DNA of 64,000 nucleotides from the NCBI RefSeq assembly GCF_001665685.1, contig NZ_LZTB01000122.1, positions 1 through 64,000 of the forward strand. Reading direction: 5' to 3'. The DNA is from Mycobacterium sp. 852013-50091_SCH5140682 (lineage in GTDB: Bacteria; Actinomycetota; Actinomycetes; Mycobacteriales; Mycobacteriaceae). The notes beneath the pieces are model-generated. The model did no database searches and was not told where the DNA came from. It worked only from the letters and a program-made list of their open reading frames with translations. Both the position numbers and the translations under genes were made by a program. Position 1 is the first letter of the stretch; the number at the start of each line of letters is the position of its first letter. Positions 1-8,623 of the stretch are shown piece after piece.

Positions 1-69
1 GCCGTGAACCCGAATATTACGGTGATGGCCATGGGCGAGAAGTGCGCAGACCTGATGAGAAAACAGTGA
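1..69 (+). CDS. C-terminal end of an unidentified protein (partial)
   Basis: An open frame enters from the left edge and ends at TGA 67-69, giving the last 22 residues (…NPNITVMAMGEKCADLMRKQ, with AV before them). The stop lies one base before the GTG of the next gene, so the two are probably co-transcribed. The tail would suit the cytoplasmic end of a transporter such as a solute:sodium symporter, because DUF294/CBS proteins can sit beside such permeases. That identification is inference from context only; the fragment has no diagnostic motif. Confidence 0.5.
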   Translation, partial: AVNPNITVMAMGEKCADLMRKQ

Positions 70-70
70 T

Positions 71-1921
71 GTGAGCACCGCCGAGGACGTGGTCGCCTAT
101 CTGGGCGACCACGCACCGTTTCAGTCGATGGCCCCTGACGCCCTGGCTGAACTCGCCTCGGCGTCCACCACACACCATTTCGACGCCGGTGAGCTGATCA
201 CCGACTACACGATGCAGGTCCCCGACGAGGTGTGGATGCTGCGCGCGGGCCATGTCGTGTTGTTCGCCGGCGTGGGGGAGGGCGACGAGACACTGGACAC
301 CGTCGAACCCGGCGGCATCTTCGGCGTCTATGCGTTGCTCACCGGCGGCAAGGTCCAATTCGCCGCGCGCGCAACCGAACCGAGCACACTGCTGCGGCTG
401 CCGGGACAACTCGTGCGGTCGGTCTTCGCCAATCCCGAAGGACTGTCGTACATCGCCTCCTCGGCATGGGACCGGATCTCGGGCCGCAGCGTCGCGCAGC
501 GGACCTCACGCGCAGCGGTGGCCGACCTGGTGCGGGCCGAGCCGGTACTCACCGCGGCCGAGACGCCGATCCGCGATGCGGTGAAGTTGATGGCGGAGCG
601 GCACTCCTCGTACGTCCTGATCCCGTTGCGGGACGGCGATTTCGGCATCTTCACCGACCGTGATCTGCGCACCCGGGTGGTTGCCGCGGGTATGGGTCTG
701 AACACTCCGGTCGCGCACGCGATGAGCGCACCCGCGCACACGGTGACCGGTGATCGAGCTGGTGCGACCGTGCTGATGGAGATGCTGGAATTCGGCCTGC
801 GGCACATGCCCGTGGTCGATCACGGCGGACGGGTGCTCGGTGTTGTGGAGGAGACCGATCTGGTCGCCTCATCGACCCGGCAGAGCTTCGTGCTGCGCCG
901 GGCCATCGCGTTCGCGACGAATACCGCCGAGCTGCAGATCGCGGCGCGGCGCATCACCGATCTCGGCGTCGACCTGTTCCGGGGTGGCACCGACGCCGCA
1001 GGCACGAGTGCGGTGATCTCGGTGGTGATCGACGCCGTCGTGCGCCGAGCGCTGGAACTGGAGATCGCCGACCAGACCGGGGCGTGGCGACACCAGTTCG
1101 CCTGGCTCACCATGGGCAGCATTGCCCGACGCGAGGCCATGCCCTCCTCCGATGTGGACAGCGCATTGTCGTGGTCGGACGAAATGTGTTCGGACAAAGG
1201 GCGGTTCCTGCGCATCGCGGCCGGTGTGCACACGACGCTGGACCACTGTGGGCTGCCCGCCGACACCAACGGCGCCGTGGCCTACAAAGCGCGCTTCGCG
1301 CGGTGTGCTTCGGAGTGGTCAACGGCGGCCGAAGGCTGGCTGGACAATCCGATGAAGGACCGTGGGCTGGTCATGTCGTCGTTGCTACTCGATGCGCGCG
1401 TGGTCTGGGGCGACCCGGCCTTGCACACGGCGCCCGCGGCGTTCTCGCGGATGCCGGTCAACCACCCGCACGCCTTGCGGTTGCAGTTGCTGGATGCGCT
1501 GGCGGGCAAGGTGCGGCCGCGCTCACTGCGCGATGTCGTCGCGCGCCGCGGCGGCACCTTCGACCTGAAGGCCCATGCGCTGACTCCGATCGTGAACCTG
1601 GCCCGCTGGGCCGGGCTGACCGTCGGGCTGGTGTCTGCCTCCACTCCGGCTCGGCTGGCGGCAGGGGCCGGCAACGGAATTCTCTCCGAGGACGACGCGA
1701 ATATCCTGCGCGAGGTGTTCGATCTGCTGCAGCGGCTGCGGATGGCTCACCAGATCGAACAGCTCGCCACCGGGTGTACACCTGGCGACATCATCACCAT
1801 GTCGGAACTGTCGCCGTTGAACCGAAGTCTGCTCAATGACGGGGTCCGGGAGATCGCCGCGGTGCAGCGCCGGGTGCGTCAGACGCTGTCCAATACGGTG
1901 TCGAGGTCATCAGCAGGCTGA
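71..1921 (+). CDS. cNMP-binding / CBS-pair / DUF294 nucleotidyltransferase-like signalling protein
   Basis: The 616-aa protein has three recognisable parts. Residues about 15-135 form a cyclic-nucleotide-binding-like beta-roll. Residues about 150-270 are a CBS pair (VLIPLRDGDFGIFTDRDLR and RHMPVVDHGGRVLGVVEETD). From about 300 it is DUF294, with the nucleotidyltransferase signature MGSIARREAMPSSDVDSAL near residues 348-366. Family knowledge: these resemble the GlnD uridylyltransferase core and are thought to sense nucleotides and regulate a neighbour by nucleotidylation; the target is unknown. The GTG start follows the upstream stop by one base, which implies translational coupling. Cytoplasmic; no membrane segment seen. 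Confidence 0.85.
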   Translation: MSTAEDVVAYLGDHAPFQSMAPDALAELASASTTHHFDAGELITDYTMQVPDEVWMLRAGHVVLFAGVGEGDETLDTVEPGGIFGVYALLTGGKVQFAARATEPSTLLRLPGQLVRSVFANPEGLSYIASSAWDRISGRSVAQRTSRAAVADLVRAEPVLTAAETPIRDAVKLMAERHSSYVLIPLRDGDFGIFTDRDLRTRVVAAGMGLNTPVAHAMSAPAHTVTGDRAGATVLMEMLEFGLRHMPVVDHGGRVLGVVEETDLVASSTRQSFVLRRAIAFATNTAELQIAARRITDLGVDLFRGGTDAAGTSAVISVVIDAVVRRALELEIADQTGAWRHQFAWLTMGSIARREAMPSSDVDSALSWSDEMCSDKGRFLRIAAGVHTTLDHCGLPADTNGAVAYKARFARCASEWSTAAEGWLDNPMKDRGLVMSSLLLDARVVWGDPALHTAPAAFSRMPVNHPHALRLQLLDALAGKVRPRSLRDVVARRGGTFDLKAHALTPIVNLARWAGLTVGLVSASTPARLAAGAGNGILSEDDANILREVFDLLQRLRMAHQIEQLATGCTPGDIITMSELSPLNRSLLNDGVREIAAVQRRVRQTLSNTVSRSSAG

Positions 1922-1966
1922 CGGAAGACCCACATGCTCGCGCCGCACCTCTACACTGAACGTGTT

Positions 1967-2749
1967 ATGAGTTTGCCCAGCAACAGCCGTCAGCCGGTCG
2001 CGGCCGTTCAATCGGTGGACCGTGCCCTGCAGGTGCTGGAAATCCTGGCAAAGTTGCAGACAGCCGGGGTCACCGAGATCGCGGCCGAGATCGGTGTGCA
2101 CAAGTCCACGGTGTCGCGGCTGATCGCGGTCCTGGAATCGCGGGGTTTCGTCGAGCAGTTGTCCGACCGCGGCAAGTACCAGCTGGGCTTCTCGATCGTG
2201 CGGCTGGCCGGCTCGACCACGGCCAGGATGGATTTGGTCAAGCAATCCCAGGACATCTGCGATCAGGTCGCCGAGAAGACGGGCGAGACCACCAATATCG
2301 CGATCCTCGACGGCGACCGGATCATCAACATCGTCGAATCCGTCGGCCGTGGTGAAATCGCGTTGCGCAGCTGGGTCGGCCAGAGCAACCCGGCACATGC
2401 GACGTCCAGTGGCAAGATCCTGCTGGCGGCATTGCCGCCCTCGGAGGTGCGTGCGCTGGTAGGCCGCAAGCTGGAGCCGTATACCCCCGCCACCGTCACG
2501 GATATCGCTCGTCTCGCTGCCGAACTCGAGGCGGCGCGAGAGCACGGCTGGGCGCCGACGCGTGAGGAACTGGAGACCGGGCTCAACGCGGTGGCTGCCC
2601 CAATCCGGGACCACAATGGATCGGTCATTGCCGCGCTGAGCATTTCGGGCCCGGCTTACCGGCTGGAGCAGTCGAGGTTCGACGAGGTCGCCCAGGTGGT
2701 CATCGCGGCTGCCGAGCAGATCAGCCGCCGGATCGGCTATACCGGCTGA
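1967..2749 (+). CDS. IclR family transcriptional regulator
   Basis: A 260-aa protein with an N-terminal winged helix (SVDRALQVLEILAKLQTAGVTEIAAEIGVHKSTVSRLIAVLE) and a C-terminal IclR effector domain (HATSSGKILLAALPP, then AAPIRDHNGSVIAALSISGP). The ATG at 1967 is preferred over 1934 because IclR proteins begin shortly before the SVDRAL helix. It lies 82 bases upstream of the L-serine dehydratase gene on the same strand and could control it, though the ligand cannot be read from sequence. It is not closely similar to the second IclR at 27098-27811. Confidence 0.88.
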   Translation: MSLPSNSRQPVAAVQSVDRALQVLEILAKLQTAGVTEIAAEIGVHKSTVSRLIAVLESRGFVEQLSDRGKYQLGFSIVRLAGSTTARMDLVKQSQDICDQVAEKTGETTNIAILDGDRIINIVESVGRGEIALRSWVGQSNPAHATSSGKILLAALPPSEVRALVGRKLEPYTPATVTDIARLAAELEAAREHGWAPTREELETGLNAVAAPIRDHNGSVIAALSISGPAYRLEQSRFDEVAQVVIAAAEQISRRIGYTG

Positions 2750-2831
2750 CGGTTTCGACCCGAAGTCCGCCCGGCGGCGGTACAGCTCGGAGATAATCTC
2801 CTGGAGAGCTGTAGACCCCCGGAGCCGCAGT

Positions 2832-4202
2832 GTGACCATCAGTGCGTTCGAATTGTTCAAAGTCGGCATCGGTCCGTCGAGTTCGCACACCGTCGGCCCG
2901 ATGCGCGCTGCGGCGACGTTCGTCGCCGAGCTGCGGGAGAGCGCAGTGCTGGATCGCGTGACGGCGGTGTGCAGCGAGTTGTACGGCTCGCTCGCCGCCA
3001 CCGGCCGGGGCCATGGCACCGTCACCGCCGTCATCCTCGGGTTGGAGGGCGCCGATCCCGAGACCATCGACCCGGACGTCATCGAGCCTCGATTCGCCGC
3101 GGTGGAATCGAGCGGCAGGTTGCGGCTCAACGGAGTTCACGAGGTGCGGTTCTCTGTGACCGACGACGTGCTGCTGCACCTGGGGCAGCGATTGCCCTAC
3201 CACAGCAACGGCATGCGATTCACCGCATCCGACGAGCACGGCGACGTGCTCATGAGCCGCGAATACTATTCGGTGGGCGGCGGTTTCGTGGTGTCCGCCG
3301 ACGACGTAGGCGCGGCCGCGGCCACCGATGCCGCTGTGCCCCCGCATGAGTTCGCCAGTGGCCGCCAGCTTCTCGCGATCTGCGCAGAAGCCGGTTTGAG
3401 CGTCAGTGAACTGACGTTGGCCAACGAGATGACGTGGCGCTCGGAAGCCGAGGTCCGGTCGGGGCTGCTGCACATCTGGGCGGTCATGCAGCAGTGTGTC
3501 GAGCGGGGCATGGCGGCCGGCGGGCTGCTCCCGGGCGGTTTAGGGGTGCGCAGGAGGGCGGCCACCCTGCTGGCTCGGCTGCAGGCCGACGCCGATGAGC
3601 GTGATCCGCTGCGGGGCATGGAGTGGGTCAGCCTGTACGCCTTGGCGGTCAATGAGGAAAACGCCGCGGGCGGACGCGTCGTCACCGCACCCACCAACGG
3701 TGCCGCCGGGATCGTGCCCGCTGTGCTTCATTACTGCCGGGACTTCATCGACGGCTTCAATGACGCCGACGTGGTGCGATTCCTGTTGACTGCCAGCGCG
3801 ATCGGGTCACTCTTCAAGGCGAACGCATCGATCTCCGGCGCTGAGGTCGGATGTCAGGGCGAGGTCGGATCGGCCTGCGCGATGGCCGCCGCGGGGCTCG
3901 CCGAAGTGCTCGGCGGTACACCCGCACAGGTCGAGAACGCCGCCGAGATCGGCATCGAACACAACCTCGGGCTCACGTGTGATCCCGTCGGCGGCTTGGT
4001 CCAGATCCCGTGCATCGAGCGCAACGCGGTCGGGGCCATCAAGGCCATCGCCGCGGCACGCATGGCCGTTCGCGGCGACGGCGTTCATCACGTCAGCCTC
4101 GACAGCGCGATCAAGACGATGCGCGACACCGGTGCCGACATGGCCGACGAGTACAAGGAGACGTCACTGGGCGGCTTGGCGGTCAACATCGCCGAATGTT
4201 GA
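2832..4202 (+). CDS. sdaA: L-serine dehydratase, iron-sulfur dependent, single chain
   Basis: The 456-aa protein deaminates L-serine to pyruvate and ammonia using a 4Fe-4S cluster. The N-terminal beta domain opens with FELFKVGIGPSSSHTVGPMRAA. The alpha domain holds the three cluster cysteines expected for the family (C341 in EVGCQGEVGSAC, C383 in GLTCDPVGG, C394 in QIPCIERNA). The length matches the fused single-chain type of enterobacteria and mycobacteria. The GTG at 2832 is preceded by a purine-rich GGAGCCGCA stretch. The stop is five bases from the convergent metallopeptidase stop, so no separate terminator fits between them. Confidence 0.95.
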   Translation: MTISAFELFKVGIGPSSSHTVGPMRAAATFVAELRESAVLDRVTAVCSELYGSLAATGRGHGTVTAVILGLEGADPETIDPDVIEPRFAAVESSGRLRLNGVHEVRFSVTDDVLLHLGQRLPYHSNGMRFTASDEHGDVLMSREYYSVGGGFVVSADDVGAAAATDAAVPPHEFASGRQLLAICAEAGLSVSELTLANEMTWRSEAEVRSGLLHIWAVMQQCVERGMAAGGLLPGGLGVRRRAATLLARLQADADERDPLRGMEWVSLYALAVNEENAAGGRVVTAPTNGAAGIVPAVLHYCRDFIDGFNDADVVRFLLTASAIGSLFKANASISGAEVGCQGEVGSACAMAAAGLAEVLGGTPAQVENAAEIGIEHNLGLTCDPVGGLVQIPCIERNAVGAIKAIAAARMAVRGDGVHHVSLDSAIKTMRDTGADMADEYKETSLGGLAVNIAEC

Positions 4203-4207
4203 GCTGC

Positions 4208-5653
4208 TCACGGAAAGCGTTGGTAGCACTGGTCTTCGTCGCCTTGCAGCCCGGAGCGGTAGGCCAGGATGCGGGTGAAACCCGCGGGCAGTAATTTGCC
4301 GTTGACGTCGCTGGCGGCGAGGCCGTTGACCAGCAGTCCGGCGATCGCCTCATCGGTATCGCCGGGCGAGAGGGTGAGTTTTCCACCGGGTTCGGCCATC
4401 TTGGCTTGGCCGACGCCGGTGAGGCAGCCGGTGCGCATCGCCGCGACGGGAGTATCCAGGCTCAGTCCCTTCTCGTGTTGTACCGCCAGCGCGTAGCGGG
4501 ACGTCAATACCGAGATCGCGGTGTTGTCACCCTGCACCAACTGCTTCTGCTCTTCCTCGATCTTGGCCTGCCCCAGGGCTTTCAGGGCCGCAGTGTCGAC
4601 GATGATGGTGTTGTTGGCCGGGCAGTAGGAGGCCGGTGGGGAGAGTTTGGCATCGGGGCAGTCTTTGGCGTCGGTGCTCAAGGTCGGCGGCTTGGACGGG
4701 GAGTAGATGTCGCCGAGCACGTCCATCAGGGTCTGGAGAGTGCTGGTGTCCAGCGAGGTGTCGACCGGTTCGGTGTCGCCGTAGCTGTCGTACTCGAGGA
4801 AGTGCGGCAGATCGCCCTGGCGCTTCTTGATCTCGTCCATGTCGATGGCGGCGCACTGGTCGCTGTTGCCTGCGAAGCCGATCTGGAAAGCGCTGATCCG
4901 GTCCAGCGCCGAGCCGTGTCCGCGGGCTTTGCCGCCGCCCTCGTCCTCGGTCATCAGCGGGTCGCGCCCGTAGATGATGCCTGCCAACACATGGTTAAGC
5001 CCGTCGCCGGTACTGAGTTCGAAGCGGGGGGAGTTTCCCGCGGCCACCCACCGCAGATACACCCCGCCGAAGCAGTCGGCCTGCTGCTCGCGTACCAGCA
5101 CCGGATCCTTGCGGCTGACGATGCCGGACTTGAACTGTATGGCGTGACCGTACTCGTGCGCGAGAATCCCGACGATTCCCATGGCGGTGAAGTACTGCAG
5201 CGCGACCGAGAACATCACGCCACGGTCCCAGGCGATCAGATCGTCGTCATAGCAGAAGAACGCGTTGACTCTTCCGGCGGTCTCGCTACCGCACGTCTCC
5301 GGGGAACGCGGGTCCTCGGAGTCGTATGACACCAGCGTCTGCACGGGTTCGAAGGTTCCCGACAAGGCGCCGGTGAAGTTCTTGCTCCAGAAGTCTTCGA
5401 TGTCGTCGACGGCCAGCGCCGCGATCTCATCGATCTGACCATGATCGCTGTTCTCGACGTCGCGCGTGGCCTGCGGGGCATTCGGGCGCAGCCCGCTGGT
5501 GCCGTCGGTGACCGGCAGCCCGCCGACCCGATCCGGTTGGAACAACATCGATGTCGCCCGGCCTTGCACCACGTCGGCTCCGCAGGCCGCGACAAGCAAT
5601 GCGCAACAAGCCATCACGAGCATGAGTCGCCAGACGGACCGCTGCGTCGTCAA
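4208..5653 (-). CDS. Zn metallopeptidase lipoprotein (COG2321-type), copy 1
   Basis: A 481-aa exported protein. TTG at 5653 is chosen as start because GAAAGGCGG sits about six bases upstream and it yields a short signal peptide with lipobox VAAC (Cys24), so the mature protein should be lipid-anchored on the outer face of the membrane. HEYGH at residues 166-170 is the zinc-binding/catalytic motif of putative neutral zinc metallopeptidases. A later E-Q-Q-A-D-C-F-G segment is also typical. The substrate is unknown. It is a clear paralogue of 6388-7842: identical final residues (CYQRFP) and the same TTG start context. The DUF4333 gene lies between the copies. Confidence 0.87.
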   Translation of the reverse strand: MTTQRSVWRLMLVMACCALLVAACGADVVQGRATSMLFQPDRVGGLPVTDGTSGLRPNAPQATRDVENSDHGQIDEIAALAVDDIEDFWSKNFTGALSGTFEPVQTLVSYDSEDPRSPETCGSETAGRVNAFFCYDDDLIAWDRGVMFSVALQYFTAMGIVGILAHEYGHAIQFKSGIVSRKDPVLVREQQADCFGGVYLRWVAAGNSPRFELSTGDGLNHVLAGIIYGRDPLMTEDEGGGKARGHGSALDRISAFQIGFAGNSDQCAAIDMDEIKKRQGDLPHFLEYDSYGDTEPVDTSLDTSTLQTLMDVLGDIYSPSKPPTLSTDAKDCPDAKLSPPASYCPANNTIIVDTAALKALGQAKIEEEQKQLVQGDNTAISVLTSRYALAVQHEKGLSLDTPVAAMRTGCLTGVGQAKMAEPGGKLTLSPGDTDEAIAGLLVNGLAASDVNGKLLPAGFTRILAYRSGLQGDEDQCYQRFP

Positions 5654-5691
5654 ATTCGCCGCCTTTCGAAGTTCGGTGCTGATGGGCGGGT

Positions 5692-6354
5692 CTACCGCGG
5701 ACCGTCGACGGCGTATGTGCCGCTGTCGTCGGTGAACTCGACATTCACCTGTCGCGTCGCACCATTGATCTGCACCTTGCACGTGAAGCTGTTGTTCGTG
5801 CCGACCTTCGGATTCTCACCGTTGTTGCAGGTGACCGATTCGACGTCGTTGGCGCCGTAGCCGTTGATGGGGTCGGACAGAATCTCTTTCACACCCGACT
5901 CGGCCTGTTTGACGTCGAGCACCTTGCCGCCGCTGAATCCGAACTGCCACACCGCGAAACCGCCACCGATGACGAGGATCGCAGCGATGACCAACCCGGC
6001 GATCAACAGCGTTCGGTTGTTCGACGACTTGGGCGTAGGCGGGGGATACGCAGGTTGGTTCGTGGGCTGGTTGTACCCCTGCCACTGATTGGACTGCGCA
6101 CCGTAGGACTGCGGCGGTGAGCCGTACGGCTGCTGCTGCGGCGCACTGTACGGCTGCTGCTGGGGACCGTATGGCTGCTGCGGCGCCGCATAGGGATTGG
6201 CTTGTGCCTGCGGTGGATTCGACGGATTCGGATTCCAGTACGACTGACCACCGCCGTACGACTGACCACCGCCGGGCGCGGGTTGCTGTGGCGTCGACCC
6301 GGGCGCTGGGCTTACTCCGCCCGGTTTTGCCCACCAGGGCTGGGGATCACTCAT
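5692..6354 (-). CDS. Proline/glutamine-rich membrane protein with DUF4333 domain
   Basis: The 220-aa protein starts at ATG 6354 with AGGAGAGGTC just upstream. Residues 1-112 are low-complexity P/Q/Y/G with repeated QQPYG-like units and should be a disordered cytoplasmic tail. One transmembrane segment follows at about 115-137. The C-terminal 80 residues are DUF4333 (VLDVKQAESGVKEILSD… with a Cys pair in VTCNNGE and SFTCKV that probably forms a disulfide outside the membrane). Function is unknown. Its position between two metallopeptidase lipoproteins suggests a shared envelope role, which is inference. Confidence 0.82.
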   Translation of the reverse strand: MSDPQPWWAKPGGVSPAPGSTPQQPAPGGGQSYGGGQSYWNPNPSNPPQAQANPYAAPQQPYGPQQQPYSAPQQQPYGSPPQSYGAQSNQWQGYNQPTNQPAYPPPTPKSSNNRTLLIAGLVIAAILVIGGGFAVWQFGFSGGKVLDVKQAESGVKEILSDPINGYGANDVESVTCNNGENPKVGTNNSFTCKVQINGATRQVNVEFTDDSGTYAVDGPR

Positions 6355-6387
6355 GACCTCTCCTTGTCAGAGGGGGAACATCTATCG

Positions 6388-7842
6388 TCACGGAAAGCGT
6401 TGGTAGCACTCGTCCTCGGTGCCTTGGACACCGGAGCGGTAGGCCAGGATGCGGGTGAAGCCGGCCGGGAGCAGTTTGCCGTTGACGTCGCTGGCGGCCA
6501 GGCCGTTGGTGAGTAGACCGGAGATGGCCTCGTCCGCGTCGCCGGGCGAGAGGGTGAGTTTTCCTCCGGGTTCGGCCATTTTGGCTTGGCCGACGCCGGT
6601 GAGGCAGCCGGTGCGCATCGCCGCGACGGGCGTGTCGATGCTCAGACCTTTGTCGTGCTGGACGGCCAGCGCGTAGCGGGAGGTGAACACCGAGATCGCG
6701 GTGTTGTCTCCCTGCAACAGCACCTGCTGGTTGTCTTCATCCTTGGCTTGCGCCAGCTTCTTGAGCCCGGGCAGGTCGACGATGATGGTGTTGTTGGCCG
6801 GGCAGTAGGACACCGGTGGGGAGAGTTTGGCGTCCGGGCAGTCTTTGGCGTCGGTGCTCAGGGTCGGCGGCTTGGACGGCGAGTAGATGTCGCCGAGGAC
6901 ATCCATCAGGTTCTTGAGGGTGTCGGTGTCGATCGCGGTGTCCACAGCCTGGGTGTCGCCGTACCCGTCGGGCTCAAGGAACTTGGGTAGATCGCCCTGG
7001 CGCTTCTTGATCTCGTCCATGTCGATGGCCGCGCACTGGTCGACATTGCCTGCGAAGCCGATCTGAAAGGCGCTGACCCGGTCCAGCGCCGAGCCGTGGG
7101 CGTTGGTTACGCCTCGGGACGCGGCCGCCCGTTCGGTCTTGAGCTGGTCGCGTATGTAGATCAGACCCGCGAGCACGTGATTGAGCCCGTCGCCGGTACT
7201 GAGTTCGAAGCGTTTGGAGTGTCCCGCGGCCACCCACCGCAGATAGACCCCGGCGAAGCAGTCGGCCTGCTGCTCGGCCACGAAAATCGGGTCGTCGTCG
7301 GTGAGAATGCCGGTCTTGAATTGAATCTCGTGACCGTATTCGTGGGCCAGGATGCCGACCAGGGCCATCTCGCCGAAGTACTTCGACGCGACCGGCACGA
7401 TGACGCCGCGGTCCCAGGCGATCTCGTCCATGTTGGGGCCGTGGCAGTAGCTGGCGTTGACCACCTTGTATGACGGCGAACCGCACATGTCCACGCTGTT
7501 GGGGTCTCGGGAGTCGTAGGACAGCAGGGTCGTCACCGGCTCGAAGCGCTTGGGCAGTGTCGAGTCGTTCTGGCTCCAGAACTCTTCGATGTCGTCGATG
7601 GCCAACAGCACCATGTGGTCGATGTCGCCGCCGTCGCTGTTGTCCGCGGTCCGCTTGGGCTCGGGCGGATTGGGCCGCAGACCACTGTGGCCGTCGGTGA
7701 CGGGTAGGCCACCGACCCGGTCAGGGTCGAACATCATCGATGTCGCATGACCCTGCACAACCGTGCCGCCGCACCCGGTCAGCAACGTCGCGCAGCTCGC
7801 GATGACGAGCAAAGGCCACCAAAACGAACGCCGACCCGACAA
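6388..7842 (-). CDS. Zn metallopeptidase lipoprotein (COG2321-type), copy 2
   Basis: A 484-aa paralogue of 4208-5653. The TTG at 7842, preceded by GAAGGCGGGGGGCAG, is preferred over the earlier TTG at 7890 because it matches the start context of copy 1 and puts the lipobox LTGC at Cys24 as in copy 1. The motif HEYGHEIQ supplies the zinc histidines and catalytic glutamate. The C-terminal third is almost the same as copy 1 at both DNA and protein level, whereas the region around HEYGH differs more. It is divergent from the kinase gene starting near 7936. Likely substrate-facing surface enzyme; no partner or substrate known. Confidence 0.87.
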   Translation of the reverse strand: MSGRRSFWWPLLVIASCATLLTGCGGTVVQGHATSMMFDPDRVGGLPVTDGHSGLRPNPPEPKRTADNSDGGDIDHMVLLAIDDIEEFWSQNDSTLPKRFEPVTTLLSYDSRDPNSVDMCGSPSYKVVNASYCHGPNMDEIAWDRGVIVPVASKYFGEMALVGILAHEYGHEIQFKTGILTDDDPIFVAEQQADCFAGVYLRWVAAGHSKRFELSTGDGLNHVLAGLIYIRDQLKTERAAASRGVTNAHGSALDRVSAFQIGFAGNVDQCAAIDMDEIKKRQGDLPKFLEPDGYGDTQAVDTAIDTDTLKNLMDVLGDIYSPSKPPTLSTDAKDCPDAKLSPPVSYCPANNTIIVDLPGLKKLAQAKDEDNQQVLLQGDNTAISVFTSRYALAVQHDKGLSIDTPVAAMRTGCLTGVGQAKMAEPGGKLTLSPGDADEAISGLLTNGLAASDVNGKLLPAGFTRILAYRSGVQGTEDECYQRFP

Positions 7843-7935
7843 CTGCCCCCCGCCTTCCCGACACAGTGTGCACGCGCCGCCGGTGGGCAACGCAACGCCT
7901 CGAGTATCTCAGTATTGCGGCGGGCTGCGGGTCGC

Positions 7936-8619
7936 GTGATTCGATCGCCCGCAAACGACCACAATGGTGGCATCGAACACCGCACCCTGAACGATCTGCT
8001 CGACCGCGTCGTCGCGTACGCCGCGCACCCCGGCACGTCCGTCGTCGGCATAACCGGACCGCCCGGTGCCGGAAAAACCACGCTCGCCGAGGTGCTCGTC
8101 GCGGCCGCCGCGGTACAGCTGGGGCAGGCCGCGGTCGTGCACGTGCCGATGGACGGGTTCCACCTCGCCGACGTCGAGCTGCGCCGTCTCGGTCGGTTGG
8201 CCCGCAAGGGCGCGCCCGACACCTTCGACGCCGCAGGCTACGCGGCACTGCTGCGCCGGGTTCGCCTGCCGCGGGCCGAGGTGGTCTATGCGCCGGCCTT
8301 CGAGCGGGATCTCGAGCAACCGATCGCAGGGGCCATCGGGGTCGGGCCCGAGGTGCGGGTGGTCGTCACCGAGGGAAACTACCTGCTGCTCGACACCGCG
8401 CAGTGGCGGGCGGTCGCGGCTGAGATCGACGAGATCTGGTACTGCACAGTCGATGACGCCGTGCGGGTGCGACGACTTGTCGATCGCCACATCAGGTTCG
8501 GCAAGCCAGAGGCGGCCGCGCGCCGCTGGGTGCAGGAGGTCGACGAGCCCAACGCCCGCCTGGTCGCCGCGACCGCAAGCCGCGCGGCCGGGGTCGTCAG
8601 CGTCGACATGTCACGATGA
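7936..8619 (+). CDS. P-loop nucleoside/sugar kinase-like protein (uridine kinase superfamily)
   Basis: About 227 aa. The Walker A is GITGPPGAGKTTLAE near residues 42-56. The MDGFHLADVELRRLGRLARKGAPDTFD segment is the hallmark of the panthothenate/uridine kinase-like group that phosphorylates small hydroxylated metabolites. The EGNYLLLD motif and an RHIRFGKP lid also fit. The exact substrate is unknown; fructose or other sugars are possible because a LacI regulator follows four bases later and may share the transcript. The GTG at 7936 is a weak choice with no clear ribosome-binding site, but the conserved part begins soon after. Confidence 0.75.
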   Translation: MIRSPANDHNGGIEHRTLNDLLDRVVAYAAHPGTSVVGITGPPGAGKTTLAEVLVAAAAVQLGQAAVVHVPMDGFHLADVELRRLGRLARKGAPDTFDAAGYAALLRRVRLPRAEVVYAPAFERDLEQPIAGAIGVGPEVRVVVTEGNYLLLDTAQWRAVAAEIDEIWYCTVDDAVRVRRLVDRHIRFGKPEAAARRWVQEVDEPNARLVAATASRAAGVVSVDMSR

Positions 8620-8623
8620 CACC

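Noticed and set aside
4406..5329. 307-codon open frame on the + strand
   Set aside because: It is a shadow of the metallopeptidase gene; a matching shadow exists over copy 2, as expected from paralogy.
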